Origin: Leclercia pneumoniae
Lineage (GTDB): Bacteria; Pseudomonadota; Gammaproteobacteria; Enterobacterales; Enterobacteriaceae
Assembly (NCBI RefSeq): GCF_017348915.1
Contig: NZ_CP071383.1
Location: forward strand, 62,001 to 126,000
Direction: 5' to 3'
DNA: 64,000 bases
Position 1 is the stretch's first letter. Each line of letters starts with the position of its first letter. Shown here piece by piece: positions 7,978-15,654 of this stretch. Both the position numbers and the translations under genes were made by a program. The notes under the pieces are model-generated. The model made no database searches. It worked only from the letters and a program-made list of their open reading frames with translations, and was not told the origin of the DNA.

Positions 7978-9627
7978 ATGGCGATGTCAGCGGCAGAACT
8001 TTTTGAAACTTACGACCTGACGGCGAAACTGGCAAGCCAGTATCCTGCGCTGGCGGCAGAATTTGCGCCTGTGCAGAAACAGTTTGAAGACAAGCGCAAC
8101 CAGCCGGATGCCAGCATTATGGTCTACGGCGTGTATAACGCCGGCAAAAGCACGCTTATCAACGCTCTGGTTGGCGAATGCGTGGCAGCGACCGGCGATG
8201 TTCCGTTAACCGCCTCTGTTGACTCCTATTGCTGGAATAACAGCACCATTCTGGACACCCCGGGCGTGGATGCGCCGCTGGATCATGAAGCGGTCACCCG
8301 GGAACAGATGCTGAAAGCGGATGCGGTGATTTTTGTGGTAAACCCGTCCGGTGCCGCCGAAGAGGAGAAGACACTCAAGGTGCTGGTCGAAATTTTACAG
8401 GCCCGGAAAAAGCTGTTCCTGGTGCTCAACGACAAAGATCGCATGGACGTCGAGACCTTAACCCGCCTTAAAAACGACATTCGTATTCGTCTGCAAAGCC
8501 TGGCGGAAGCGCAGGGTCTGCAGGATGTGCTGCAGGATATCCCTATCCTGCGCGTCAATGCGGAGATGGCGCTGCAGGCGAAGCTAAACAATGTGCCGGG
8601 ACTGCTGCGCGCCAGTGAGTTCCCGATCTTCGAAGAGGCGCTGACCACCTTTATCGCCAGCATTGATAGCCAGCATATCTACCGTCGACTGGGCGCGACT
8701 CTGAACGGCTTCCTCGACAGGTTGCTGCACACGTTAGAGCAGCAGACCACCAGTGACACCGTGCGCAGTTTCGATACCCTTTTGAAAAATATCGTTGCGC
8801 AGCAGCAGCTTTGCCGTAACGCGGTGATCGATGAGGTGAAGAACCAGCGTGAGGTCATGTACCGGGGCAGCAAGGCGGCATTGCGCCAGGATCCTGAACA
8901 CGCGCAGGCAAACATCGAGGCGCTGTTCCGGCAGGCCAGCGGCGAGGTGGAAGCGGCGCAAAACCGTGAGATGACCTATCTGGTGCAGCGTTTTGCCGAT
9001 GATGTCGACAGCCTGCAAGCGGCGATCGCCCGACAGGCAGAACAGGGTGCCTCACAGTCGATTCCGCACATGCCGGGTGCGCAGGCAACTCAGGAGCAGG
9101 GGGTATCGCCAGAGTCCGGGGGCATTAACGCCGAGATGATGAACCACGCGGTCAATACGCTGGGTTCGATGGCAAAACCGGAACACGTGGTCAGCGGCCT
9201 GAAAGTGGTGAAAGAGTGGCTACCGTCACTGATGAAGGGGATTGGCCCAAAAACCATGGAGAAGTGGGGTACGCTGGTGGTGGGCAAATGGCTGCCGTAC
9301 GTAGGGCCAGCCATCACTGTAGTCAGTTCGCTGTGGGATATCTTCGCAGAAGATCGCGAAACCAAACAGGCGCGTGAACAAAGTGAACAACAACGCCGCG
9401 AATGGGAGCGTTATCAGCAAGAGATCGACGATTTTGCCTTCACGACGGCCGCACAGTTTGAATCCGGTGCGTTACGACTAGTGGATGAGTCGCTGGAGCC
9501 CTGGTTCGCAGAGTTACTGGACAAAGTGAAAGCCGCGCGGGATATCGCCAGCCAACAGGATCGTGAATTGAGCGATCGCATCATAGAAGTACAGCGCCTC
9601 GCTTCGTCGTTATGTACTCAGGCATGA
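7978..9627 (+). CDS. Dynamin-like GTPase, LeoA-like architecture
   Basis: The ATG at 7978 follows the upstream stop by one base, which suggests coupled translation. The 549-aa protein has P-loop GVYNAGKS (51-58), a Thr-rich switch (TGDVPLT), G3 DTPG and G4 NDKD. Long helices follow (about 230-340) and a C-terminal hydrophobic patch (about 420-450, with WLPYVGPAITVVSSLWDIF) that may touch membrane. Length and order of parts resemble ETEC LeoA, a bacterial dynamin linked to vesicle or toxin secretion; this is an architectural comparison, not an alignment. It ends in a 4-base overlap with the next gene. Confidence 0.82.
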   Translation: MAMSAAELFETYDLTAKLASQYPALAAEFAPVQKQFEDKRNQPDASIMVYGVYNAGKSTLINALVGECVAATGDVPLTASVDSYCWNNSTILDTPGVDAPLDHEAVTREQMLKADAVIFVVNPSGAAEEEKTLKVLVEILQARKKLFLVLNDKDRMDVETLTRLKNDIRIRLQSLAEAQGLQDVLQDIPILRVNAEMALQAKLNNVPGLLRASEFPIFEEALTTFIASIDSQHIYRRLGATLNGFLDRLLHTLEQQTTSDTVRSFDTLLKNIVAQQQLCRNAVIDEVKNQREVMYRGSKAALRQDPEHAQANIEALFRQASGEVEAAQNREMTYLVQRFADDVDSLQAAIARQAEQGASQSIPHMPGAQATQEQGVSPESGGINAEMMNHAVNTLGSMAKPEHVVSGLKVVKEWLPSLMKGIGPKTMEKWGTLVVGKWLPYVGPAITVVSSLWDIFAEDRETKQAREQSEQQRREWERYQQEIDDFAFTTAAQFESGALRLVDESLEPWFAELLDKVKAARDIASQQDRELSDRIIEVQRLASSLCTQA

Positions 9628-9887
9628 GTGACGACGCGTTAACGCCTTTCCCCTGCAATGCCTGCGGCAAGTGCTGCCGCAGGGTCAACGCCAGCCCCGA
9701 AACCGCGTTTCTCGATCGCGGCGACGGGGTGTGCGGCCATTTCGATGAAACAACCCACCTGTGCGCCATCTACGCCACCCGACCGCTGGTCTGTCGCGTA
9801 GAGGACTACTACCGCGCCAGGCTGAGCGAGGTCATTGCCTGGGACGACTTTGTCCGGCTGAACGTGGCGATTTGCGAGAGATTGTAA
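9624..9887 (+). CDS. YkgJ-type cysteine cluster protein
   Basis: The start at 9624 overlaps the stop of the GTPase gene as ATGA, so translation is probably coupled. The 87-aa protein carries eight cysteines in the CxxCGKCC... CGHF... CAIY... RPLVCR pattern of the UPF0153/YkgJ family, a small Zn- or Fe-S-binding fold of unknown function. Family members are often found alone. Physical linkage to the GTPase operon suggests a shared role or co-regulation, but may also be read-through. An in-frame upstream ATG at 9612 lies inside the preceding gene and is less likely. Confidence 0.8.
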   Translation: MSDDALTPFPCNACGKCCRRVNASPETAFLDRGDGVCGHFDETTHLCAIYATRPLVCRVEDYYRARLSEVIAWDDFVRLNVAICERL

Positions 9888-9933
9888 GGGGCAGGAGGTT
9901 GATTTTATGGCGGCTGACACGCATCGTTAGCGA

Positions 9934-10374
9934 ATGAAAATCGAAACCGCACTGCCCTCACACTTCGAGCGTCTGGCCGCGATCTGGGAATCCTCCGTTC
10001 GTGCCACGCACCATTTCTTGCAGGAAAGCGACATTGCGACGTTACGCCCGCTCCTGCTCAATGTGTATCTGCCGAATTTACAGGTGATCATTGCCCGCGA
10101 TGAGCAGGGCAGTATTCACGGCTTTTTAGGCGTGGACAAGAACCGCATCGAAATGCTGTTTGTGGATGCTGCGAGCCGGGGGAAAGGCGTCGGCAAACTG
10201 TTACTGACCTGTGCAGTTAATCATTTCGGCGTCAACGAAGTGGATGTGAACGAGCAAAACCCGCAAGGGGTGGCGTTTTATCAACACATGGGGTTTGTGC
10301 AGGTGGGGCGCTCGGCCCTGGACGGGCAGGGGAACCCGTTTCCGCTGCTGCATATGCGGCTGGCTGTTCCCTGA
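9934..10374 (+). CDS. GNAT-family N-acetyltransferase
   Basis: The 146-aa protein is a single GNAT domain. Motif A for acetyl-CoA pyrophosphate binding is seen as RGKGVGKLLL (about residues 73-82), and a C-terminal VAFYQHMGFVQVGRS segment is typical of motif B. It resembles the PhnO/YjaB-like small acetyltransferases of enterobacteria. The acceptor is unknown. It starts 46 bp after the YkgJ-type gene on the same strand, so it may share the long GTPase transcript. It converges on the antitoxin gene with only 14 bp between the stops. Confidence 0.85.
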   Translation: MKIETALPSHFERLAAIWESSVRATHHFLQESDIATLRPLLLNVYLPNLQVIIARDEQGSIHGFLGVDKNRIEMLFVDAASRGKGVGKLLLTCAVNHFGVNEVDVNEQNPQGVAFYQHMGFVQVGRSALDGQGNPFPLLHMRLAVP

Positions 10375-10388
10375 TTTAACCATTCTTC

Positions 10389-10688
10389 TCAAATATGAAA
10401 GGCAATACGTTTTCCGGTCGGTAGTTCAACGTCGATACTCAGTTTTCCACCCATCGCTTCGATATAGCGTTTGAGCGTTGCGATTTTGAGCTCGTTACCT
10501 CGTTGCTCCAGTTGCGTAATAGCAGGCTGACTGATACCCATTAATTCAGCAAGCTGCTTCTGTGACAAATTGAGTTCCTCCCTCACCAGTTGCAAACCGG
10601 TTTCGAGGATCATTTCATCAGCCATCTGTTGAATACGCTGTTGGCTTTCAGGCGAACGAGATGCAATCGCTTCATTTAGGGTTTTCAT
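10389..10688 (-). CDS. HigA-like antitoxin, XRE-family HTH
   Basis: The 99-aa protein has an XRE-type helix-turn-helix (about residues 35-88: LNLSQKQLAELMGISQPAITQLEQRG) and an N-terminal helical arm. The gene starts 17 bases inside the 3' end of the upstream toxin gene, so the two are translationally coupled. By family knowledge the antitoxin neutralises the toxin and, with or without it, represses its own operon. Two palindromes just upstream of the toxin start are the likely binding sites. The toxin-first order matches higBA modules. Confidence 0.88.
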   Translation of the reverse strand: MKTLNEAIASRSPESQQRIQQMADEMILETGLQLVREELNLSQKQLAELMGISQPAITQLEQRGNELKIATLKRYIEAMGGKLSIDVELPTGKRIAFHI

Positions 10689-11046
10689 TTAACGTCTCCA
10701 GGACAGTTATGTGAAGAGAAAAGGCTTCATCTGCAATGCGAATAAGGTTGTCATAGAATCTTTTGTCATTACTTTTATCCCCTGCGCACAGCACGATGGC
10801 CCGGCGTAGTGGATCGAAAGCAAAAAGTGCGCGCACCGGACGGCCAGCATACTGAATTCGCAGCTCCTTCATATTTTTATGCTGTGATCCCTTAACCGTG
10901 TCGGCATAGGGCCGGGGAAGACGCGGCCCGTAAACTTGCAAGTTAAGCAAAGCAGCCAGGACTTTTTCCTGTAGCCCTTCATCTTGCGCATTCAGCCATT
11001 GTTCGAAATGCGCTCCCAACAGAATCGTCCACATGCTTTCGTCCAT
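10672..11046 (-). CDS. HigB-like toxin (phage Gp49-like / RelE superfamily)
   Basis: The ATG at 11046 is preferred over the longer frame (to 11196) because the upstream part covers the palindromic operators and the promoter, and the Gp49-like domain fits 124 residues. Conserved features are MKELRIQYAGRPVRALFAFD and a later GDKSNDKRFYDNLIRIAD helix. Such toxins are ribosome-dependent mRNA endonucleases. The gene overlaps its antitoxin by 17 bases. It sits about 290 bp from selC, in the accessory block. Confidence 0.87.
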   Translation of the reverse strand: MDESMWTILLGAHFEQWLNAQDEGLQEKVLAALLNLQVYGPRLPRPYADTVKGSQHKNMKELRIQYAGRPVRALFAFDPLRRAIVLCAGDKSNDKRFYDNLIRIADEAFSLHITVLETLNENPK

Positions 11047-11047
11047 G

Positions 11048-11091
11048 ATAAGCTGTAGCTTATATACCAGGAAATATAAGCTGTAGTTTAT
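11048..11091. promoter_or_regulatory. Twin palindromic operators of the toxin-antitoxin operon
   Basis: Two 16-bp inverted repeats lie just upstream of the toxin start. The first (11048-11063) is perfect: ATAAGCT, GT, AGCTTAT. The second (11076-11091) has the same left arm and centre with one mismatch in the right arm. Their centres are 28 bp apart, close to three helical turns. This is the pattern expected for co-operative autorepression by a HigA-type protein. Binding is inferred from position and symmetry. Confidence 0.75.
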
Positions 11092-11335
11092 AATTGTAAT
11101 GAATGCCGTTGGCAGCCATTTTTCTGGTGAAGCGAGTATGGCAAAGAGCGCAATGGAAGCAGATTGCGTCTTTATGACCGTGCGAGCACGCTTCAAGAAT
11201 TTATCATTTGGCGAGCTTTAGCTTTGGCTGAATGAGGAAACGATCGGAAAGACAGAGGTGCTTTTAATCAGGGAAAGTAGTAAAGAGGCAGAAAAAATAA
11301 AAACATCTTCATAAACAAGTGTTTATTAAGCATTT

Positions 11336-11430
11336 TGGCGGAAGATCACAGGAGTCGAACCTGCCCGGGAACGCTGGCGTCCCCAACTGGATTTGAAGTC
11401 CAGCCACCTCACCGGAGATGACGATCTTCC
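11336..11430 (-). tRNA. selC: tRNA-Sec (anticodon UCA)
   Basis: The minus strand reads GGAAGATCGTCATCTCCGGT and ends GATCTTCCGCCA, with the anticodon loop CTTCAAAT (anticodon UCA) and the long extra arm of selenocysteine tRNA. The 95-nt length equals that of E. coli selC, and the CCA is encoded. It serves SelA/SelB-dependent insertion of selenocysteine at UGA. The neighbouring yicJ-yicI genes give the same context as in E. coli. selC is a classical island integration site, and the genes beyond its 3' end here are non-core. Confidence 0.97.
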
Positions 11431-11453
11431 GCGCCTCGATTGCTACATGGAGG

Positions 11454-11467
11454 CGGGGCGCATTATA
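11454..11467 (-). promoter_or_regulatory. selC promoter -10 region with GC-rich discriminator
   Basis: On the minus strand a consensus TATAAT (11467-11462) is followed by GCGCCCCGCC, a GC-rich discriminator typical of stringently controlled stable-RNA promoters. It lies about 30 bp before the mature 5' end of tRNA-Sec. No strong -35 element is evident. Confidence 0.7.
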
Positions 11468-11721
11468 GCTACTTTCAGACATTAACCACATACCCTGACA
11501 CACTTATTTTCACCCCTGACAGGGCCTGCATTGATCCATTTCAGGTAAATCTCAACGAATTCCTCAGCTTAGCATTTTGTGCTCATCGAATTTTACCGCG
11601 ATCACAAAAAAGAAGAATCGTAATCTGCTAACCAGAAAACAGAATACCCGCTTCATCGCCAATGGTTTACAACCTCTGTAACCGGTCTCAGCGCCCCCTA
11701 CAGCGTGAAGGATAAAAAAAG

Positions 11722-13113
11722 ATGAGCGAAGTACTATCTGTAAAAGAGAAAATTGGTTACGGCATGGGTGATGCCGCCAGCCATATTATTTTTGATAACG
11801 TCATGCTTTACATGATGTTTTTTTATACCGATATCTTCGGCATCCCCGCCGGGTTTGTCGGCACCATGTTCCTGCTGGCACGCGCGCTGGATGCGATTTC
11901 GGACCCCTGCATGGGGTTGATTGCTGACCGCACCCGCAGCCGCTGGGGCAAGTTCCGGCCGTGGATCCTGTTCGGGGCCATTCCGTTTGGCCTGGTCTGC
12001 GTGCTGGCCTACACCACGCCGGACCTCAGCCTCAACGGCAAAATGATCTACGCCGCCGTCACCTACACCCTGCTGACCCTGCTCTATACGGTGGTCAACA
12101 TCCCGTACTGCGCGCTGGGCGGGGTGATCACCAACGACCCGACGCAGCGTATCTCCCTGCAATCCTGGCGTTTCGTGCTGGCGACGGCGGGCGGCATGCT
12201 CTCCACGGTGCTGATGATGCCGCTGGTGAACCTGATTGGCGGCGACGATAAAGCGTTCGGCTTCCAGGGCGGGATCGCCGTGCTGTCGGTGGTGGCCTTC
12301 CTGATGCTGGCGTTCTGTTTCTTTACCACCAAAGAGCGCATTCAGGTGCCGCCAAGCACCACCTCCATGCGCGAAGATCTGCGTGACATCTGGCAAAACG
12401 ACCAGTGGCGCGTCGTGGGTGTGCTCACCATCCTCAACATTCTTGCCGTCTGCGTGCGCGGCGGCGCGATGATGTACTACTGCACCTGGATTATGGGGTC
12501 GCCGGAGGTGTTCGTCGCCTTCCTCACCACCTACTGCGTGGGCAACCTTATTGGCTCCGCGCTGGCGAAACCGCTCACTGACTGGAAATGCAAAGTCAGT
12601 ATCTTCTGGTGGACTAACGCCGCGCTGGCAGTGGTGAGCGTGGCGATGTTCTTCGTGCCGATGCAGGCCACTGTCCTTATGTTCGCTTTTATCTTCGTCA
12701 TTGGTGTGCTGCACCAGCTGGTAACGCCAATCCAGTGGGTGATGATGTCCGATACCGTCGACTACGGCGAATGGACTAACGGCAAACGCCTGACCGGCAT
12801 CAGCTTTGCGGGCACGCTGTTCGTACTGAAACTGGGCCTGGCGCTGGGCGGGGCACTCATCGGCTGGATGCTGGCAGGCGGCGGTTACGACGCGGCGGCC
12901 AAAACCCAGAATAGCGCGACCATCAGCATCATCATCGGCCTGTTTACCCTGGTGCCGGCGGCCTGCTACGTGCTGAGCGCCATCATCGCCAAACGCTATT
13001 ACACGCTGAAAACCCCCTTCCTGACCAAAATCATGGGCGAGCTGGCACAAGGCGCGCGCCGCAATCAGCAAGAGTTTGAAACCCTGCCGGTCAGCAAAGA
13101 ATTACGGAACTAA
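11722..13113 (+). CDS. yicJ: Probable alpha-xyloside transporter YicJ (GPH family symporter)
   Basis: The 463-aa protein is a 12-segment GPH-family (MFS superfamily) sugar:cation symporter related to MelB. The N-terminal KIGYGMGDAASHIIFDNVML and the RSRWGKFRPWILFG loop are family hallmarks. It should carry alpha-xylosides such as isoprimeverose across the inner membrane for YicI. The next gene starts 12 bp downstream, so the two form an operon. The 290-bp region before it, up to selC, contains a possible CRP half-site (TCACA at 11602-11606); no specific regulator is evident. Confidence 0.93.
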   Translation: MSEVLSVKEKIGYGMGDAASHIIFDNVMLYMMFFYTDIFGIPAGFVGTMFLLARALDAISDPCMGLIADRTRSRWGKFRPWILFGAIPFGLVCVLAYTTPDLSLNGKMIYAAVTYTLLTLLYTVVNIPYCALGGVITNDPTQRISLQSWRFVLATAGGMLSTVLMMPLVNLIGGDDKAFGFQGGIAVLSVVAFLMLAFCFFTTKERIQVPPSTTSMREDLRDIWQNDQWRVVGVLTILNILAVCVRGGAMMYYCTWIMGSPEVFVAFLTTYCVGNLIGSALAKPLTDWKCKVSIFWWTNAALAVVSVAMFFVPMQATVLMFAFIFVIGVLHQLVTPIQWVMMSDTVDYGEWTNGKRLTGISFAGTLFVLKLGLALGGALIGWMLAGGGYDAAAKTQNSATISIIIGLFTLVPAACYVLSAIIAKRYYTLKTPFLTKIMGELAQGARRNQQEFETLPVSKELRN

Positions 13114-13125
13114 GAGGACGAGAGT

Positions 13126-15444
13126 ATGAAAATCAGTGACGGAAACTGGCTTATTCAACCGGGTCTGAACGTGACTTATCCGGTTCAGGTGTTTGATGTG
13201 GAGCAGCAGGGCAACGACCTGGTGGTCTACGTGGCGCCGCGTGACGTGTGCGAACGCACCTGGCAGCTCGACACATTGATGTTCACGGTTCGTCTGTTTG
13301 CCCCGCAGGAGGGGATTGTCGGGGTGCGCATCGAGCATTTTCAGGGGGCGCTGGATAACGGCCCGCACTATCCGCTGAACGTTCTCAACGACGTGAAGGT
13401 CGAGATTGAAAACAACGCGGCGTTTGCCGAGCTGAAAAGCGGCAGCGTTAGCGTGCGCGTCACCAAAGGCGAGTTCTGGGCGCTGGATTTCCTGCGCAAC
13501 GGGCAGCGCATCACCGGCAGCCAGCTGAAAAATAACGGCTACGTGCAGGATGGCAACACCGATCGCAACTACGTGTTTGAGCGCCTGGACCTGGGCGTGG
13601 GCGAAACGGTCTACGGCCTGGGCGAGCGCTTCACCGCCCTGGTGCGCAACGGTCAGACGGTGGAAACCTGGAACCGCGACGGCGGTACCAGCACCGAGCA
13701 ATCGTATAAAAACATTCCGTTTTACCTCACCAACCGCGGCTACGGCGTGCTGGTGAACCATCCGGAAAACGTCTCCTTTGAGATCGGCTCCGAGAAAGTC
13801 TCTAAGGTGCAGTTCAGCGTCGAAGGCGAATATCTGGAGTATTTCGTGATCGACGGCCCGACGCCAAAAGAGGTGCTGAACCGCTATACGCAGTTCACCG
13901 GGCGTCCGGCGCTGCCGCCGGCATGGTCGTTCGGCCTGTGGCTGACTACCTCATTCACCACCAACTACGACGAAGCGACGGTAAACAGCTTTATCGACGG
14001 CATGGCCGAGCGCGATCTGCCGCTGCATGTTTTCCACTTCGACTGCTTCTGGATGAAAGCCTTCCAGTGGTGCGATTTTGAGTGGGACCCGGTGACCTTC
14101 CCGGACCCGGAGGGGATGATCCGCCGCCTGAAGGAGAAAGGGCTGAAGGTCTGCGTCTGGATTAACCCCTATATCGGCCAGAAGTCGCCGGTATTTAAGG
14201 AGCTGAAAGAGAAAGGCTATCTGCTGAAACGCCCGGAAGGCTCCCTGTGGCAGTGGGACAAATGGCAACCGGGGCTGGCGATTTACGACTTTACCAACCC
14301 GGAAGCCTGCCGGTGGTATGCCGACAAGCTCAAGGGGCTGGTGGATATCGGCGTAGATTGCTTCAAGACAGACTTTGGCGAGCGAATTCCGACGGACGTC
14401 CAATGGTTCGACGGATCCGATCCGCAGAAGATGCACAACCACTACGCCTACATCTACAACGAACTGGTGTGGAACGTACTGAAAGAGACGGTGGGCGAAG
14501 ACGAGGCGGTGCTGTTTGCCCGCTCGGCGTCCGTCGGTGCACAACAATTCCCGGTTCACTGGGGCGGCGACTGCTATGCCAATTACGAATCCATGGCAGA
14601 AAGCCTGCGCGGTGGGCTGTCGATTGGTCTGTCCGGCTTTGGTTTCTGGAGCCACGATATCGGCGGGTTCGAAAACACCGCCCCGGCGCACGTCTACAAA
14701 CGCTGGTGCGCGTTCGGTCTGTTCTCCAGCCACAGCCGGCTGCACGGCAGCAAATCCTATCGTGTGCCGTGGGCGTACGATGACGAGTCCTGCGACGTGG
14801 TGCGCCACTTTACTCAGCTGAAATGCCAGATGATGCCGTACCTGTATCGTCAGGCGGCGCTGGCGCGCGAGTTCGGCACGCCGATGCTGCGCGCGATGAT
14901 GCTGGAGTTCCCGGACGATCCGGCATGTGATTATCTTGACCGTCAGTACATGCTGGGGGAGGCGGTGATGGTTGCTCCGGTCTTCTCCGAAGCGGGTGAC
15001 GTACAGTTTTATCTGCCGGAAGGGCGCTGGACGCACCTGTGGCATAACGATGAACTTCAGGGTAGCCGCTGGCATAAGCAGCAGCACGACTTCCAGAGCC
15101 TGCCGGTCTATGTGCGCGACAATACCCTGCTGGCGCTGGGCAACAGCAACCAGAAGCCGGATTACGCCTGGAACGAGGGGACGGCTTTCCAGCTGTTTAA
15201 CCTGAGCGATGGCGCAACGGCGGTAAGCGAAGTGCCTGCGGCAGACGGCACTGTCGTGTTTACGCTAACGGCGACGCGCAGCGGCGGCACTGTGAGGGTG
15301 AAAGGCGAGGGCGATGCCCGCAGCTGGACGCTGTGCCTGCGTAATGTGCAGCAGGTTGGAGGTGTGCAAGGGGCGTCTCATGCGGGGAGCGAGTGGGGTG
15401 TGGTGGTGAAACCGGAGGGGAGTGAGGTGGTGATTCAGCTCTGA
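13126..15444 (+). CDS. yicI: Alpha-xylosidase YicI (GH31)
   Basis: The 772-aa product equals E. coli YicI in length. It cleaves alpha-1,6-linked xylose from isoprimeverose and xyloglucan oligosaccharides in the cytoplasm. The GH31 nucleophile D416 lies in [11 protein letters not shown] and the acid/base D482 in [12 protein letters not shown], both at the E. coli positions. An N-terminal beta-sandwich (1 to about 240), the catalytic barrel (about 255-590) and C-terminal beta domains follow the usual order. It forms an operon with yicJ. The last about 35 codons are unusually Gly/Val-rich, so the C-terminus differs from the conserved core. A repeat element begins right after the stop. Confidence 0.96.
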   Translation: MKISDGNWLIQPGLNVTYPVQVFDVEQQGNDLVVYVAPRDVCERTWQLDTLMFTVRLFAPQEGIVGVRIEHFQGALDNGPHYPLNVLNDVKVEIENNAAFAELKSGSVSVRVTKGEFWALDFLRNGQRITGSQLKNNGYVQDGNTDRNYVFERLDLGVGETVYGLGERFTALVRNGQTVETWNRDGGTSTEQSYKNIPFYLTNRGYGVLVNHPENVSFEIGSEKVSKVQFSVEGEYLEYFVIDGPTPKEVLNRYTQFTGRPALPPAWSFGLWLTTSFTTNYDEATVNSFIDGMAERDLPLHVFHFDCFWMKAFQWCDFEWDPVTFPDPEGMIRRLKEKGLKVCVWINPYIGQKSPVFKELKEKGYLLKRPEGSLWQWDKWQPGLAIYDFTNPEACRWYADKLKGLVDIGVDCFKTDFGERIPTDVQWFDGSDPQKMHNHYAYIYNELVWNVLKETVGEDEAVLFARSASVGAQQFPVHWGGDCYANYESMAESLRGGLSIGLSGFGFWSHDIGGFENTAPAHVYKRWCAFGLFSSHSRLHGSKSYRVPWAYDDESCDVVRHFTQLKCQMMPYLYRQAALAREFGTPMLRAMMLEFPDDPACDYLDRQYMLGEAVMVAPVFSEAGDVQFYLPEGRWTHLWHNDELQGSRWHKQQHDFQSLPVYVRDNTLLALGNSNQKPDYAWNEGTAFQLFNLSDGATAVSEVPAADGTVVFTLTATRSGGTVRVKGEGDARSWTLCLRNVQQVGGVQGASHAGSEWGVVVKPEGSEVVIQL

Positions 15445-15456
15445 TGCGGTTTTCCT

Positions 15457-15654
15457 CCCCTCACCCTAACCCTCTCCCACAGGGAGAGGGGACCCTTATG
15501 TGCGGGCTTGGGGTTGCCCGCTCTCCCTTTCGTGTAAAGGGGACCGTTATGTGCGGGTTGGGGGTTGCCCGCTTTCCCTTCCGTGACAAGGGGACCGTTA
15601 TGTGCGGGCTGGGTTTTACCCCCTCTCCCTTCAGGGAGAGGGCTGGGGTGAGGG
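15457..15654. repeat. Composite inverted-repeat element with three 51-bp tandem units
   Basis: Two copies of a 34-bp palindromic repeat in opposite orientation bound the element: 15457-15490 (CCCCTCACCCTAACCCTCTC...) and 15621-15654, whose complement matches with few changes. Each carries its own CCCTCTCCC...GGGAGAGGG hairpin. Between them a 51-bp unit beginning GGGGACC(C/G)TTATGTGCGGG starts at 15488, 15539 and 15590, so the third unit merges into the right hairpin. This is like a BIME but built from a GC-rich enterobacterial palindrome. It lies between the convergent yicI and yicH and probably forms a bidirectional terminator. Confidence 0.85.

Noticed and set aside
11047..11196. Longer N-terminus for the toxin
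   Set aside because: It would translate the twin operators; the extra 50 residues are not part of the toxin fold.
11197..11335. Possible integrase remnant between the toxin promoter and selC
   Set aside because: Short open stretches exist on the plus strand but none has a recognisable recombinase motif.
11734..13071. 445-codon open frame on the minus strand opposite yicJ
   Set aside because: It is His/Gln/Arg-rich antisense shadow of a GC-rich membrane protein gene and has no recognisable domain or ribosome site.
15488..15640. Possible CRISPR array
   Set aside because: Three units of 51 bp are near-identical along their whole length, with no unique spacers, so it is a tandem repeat.
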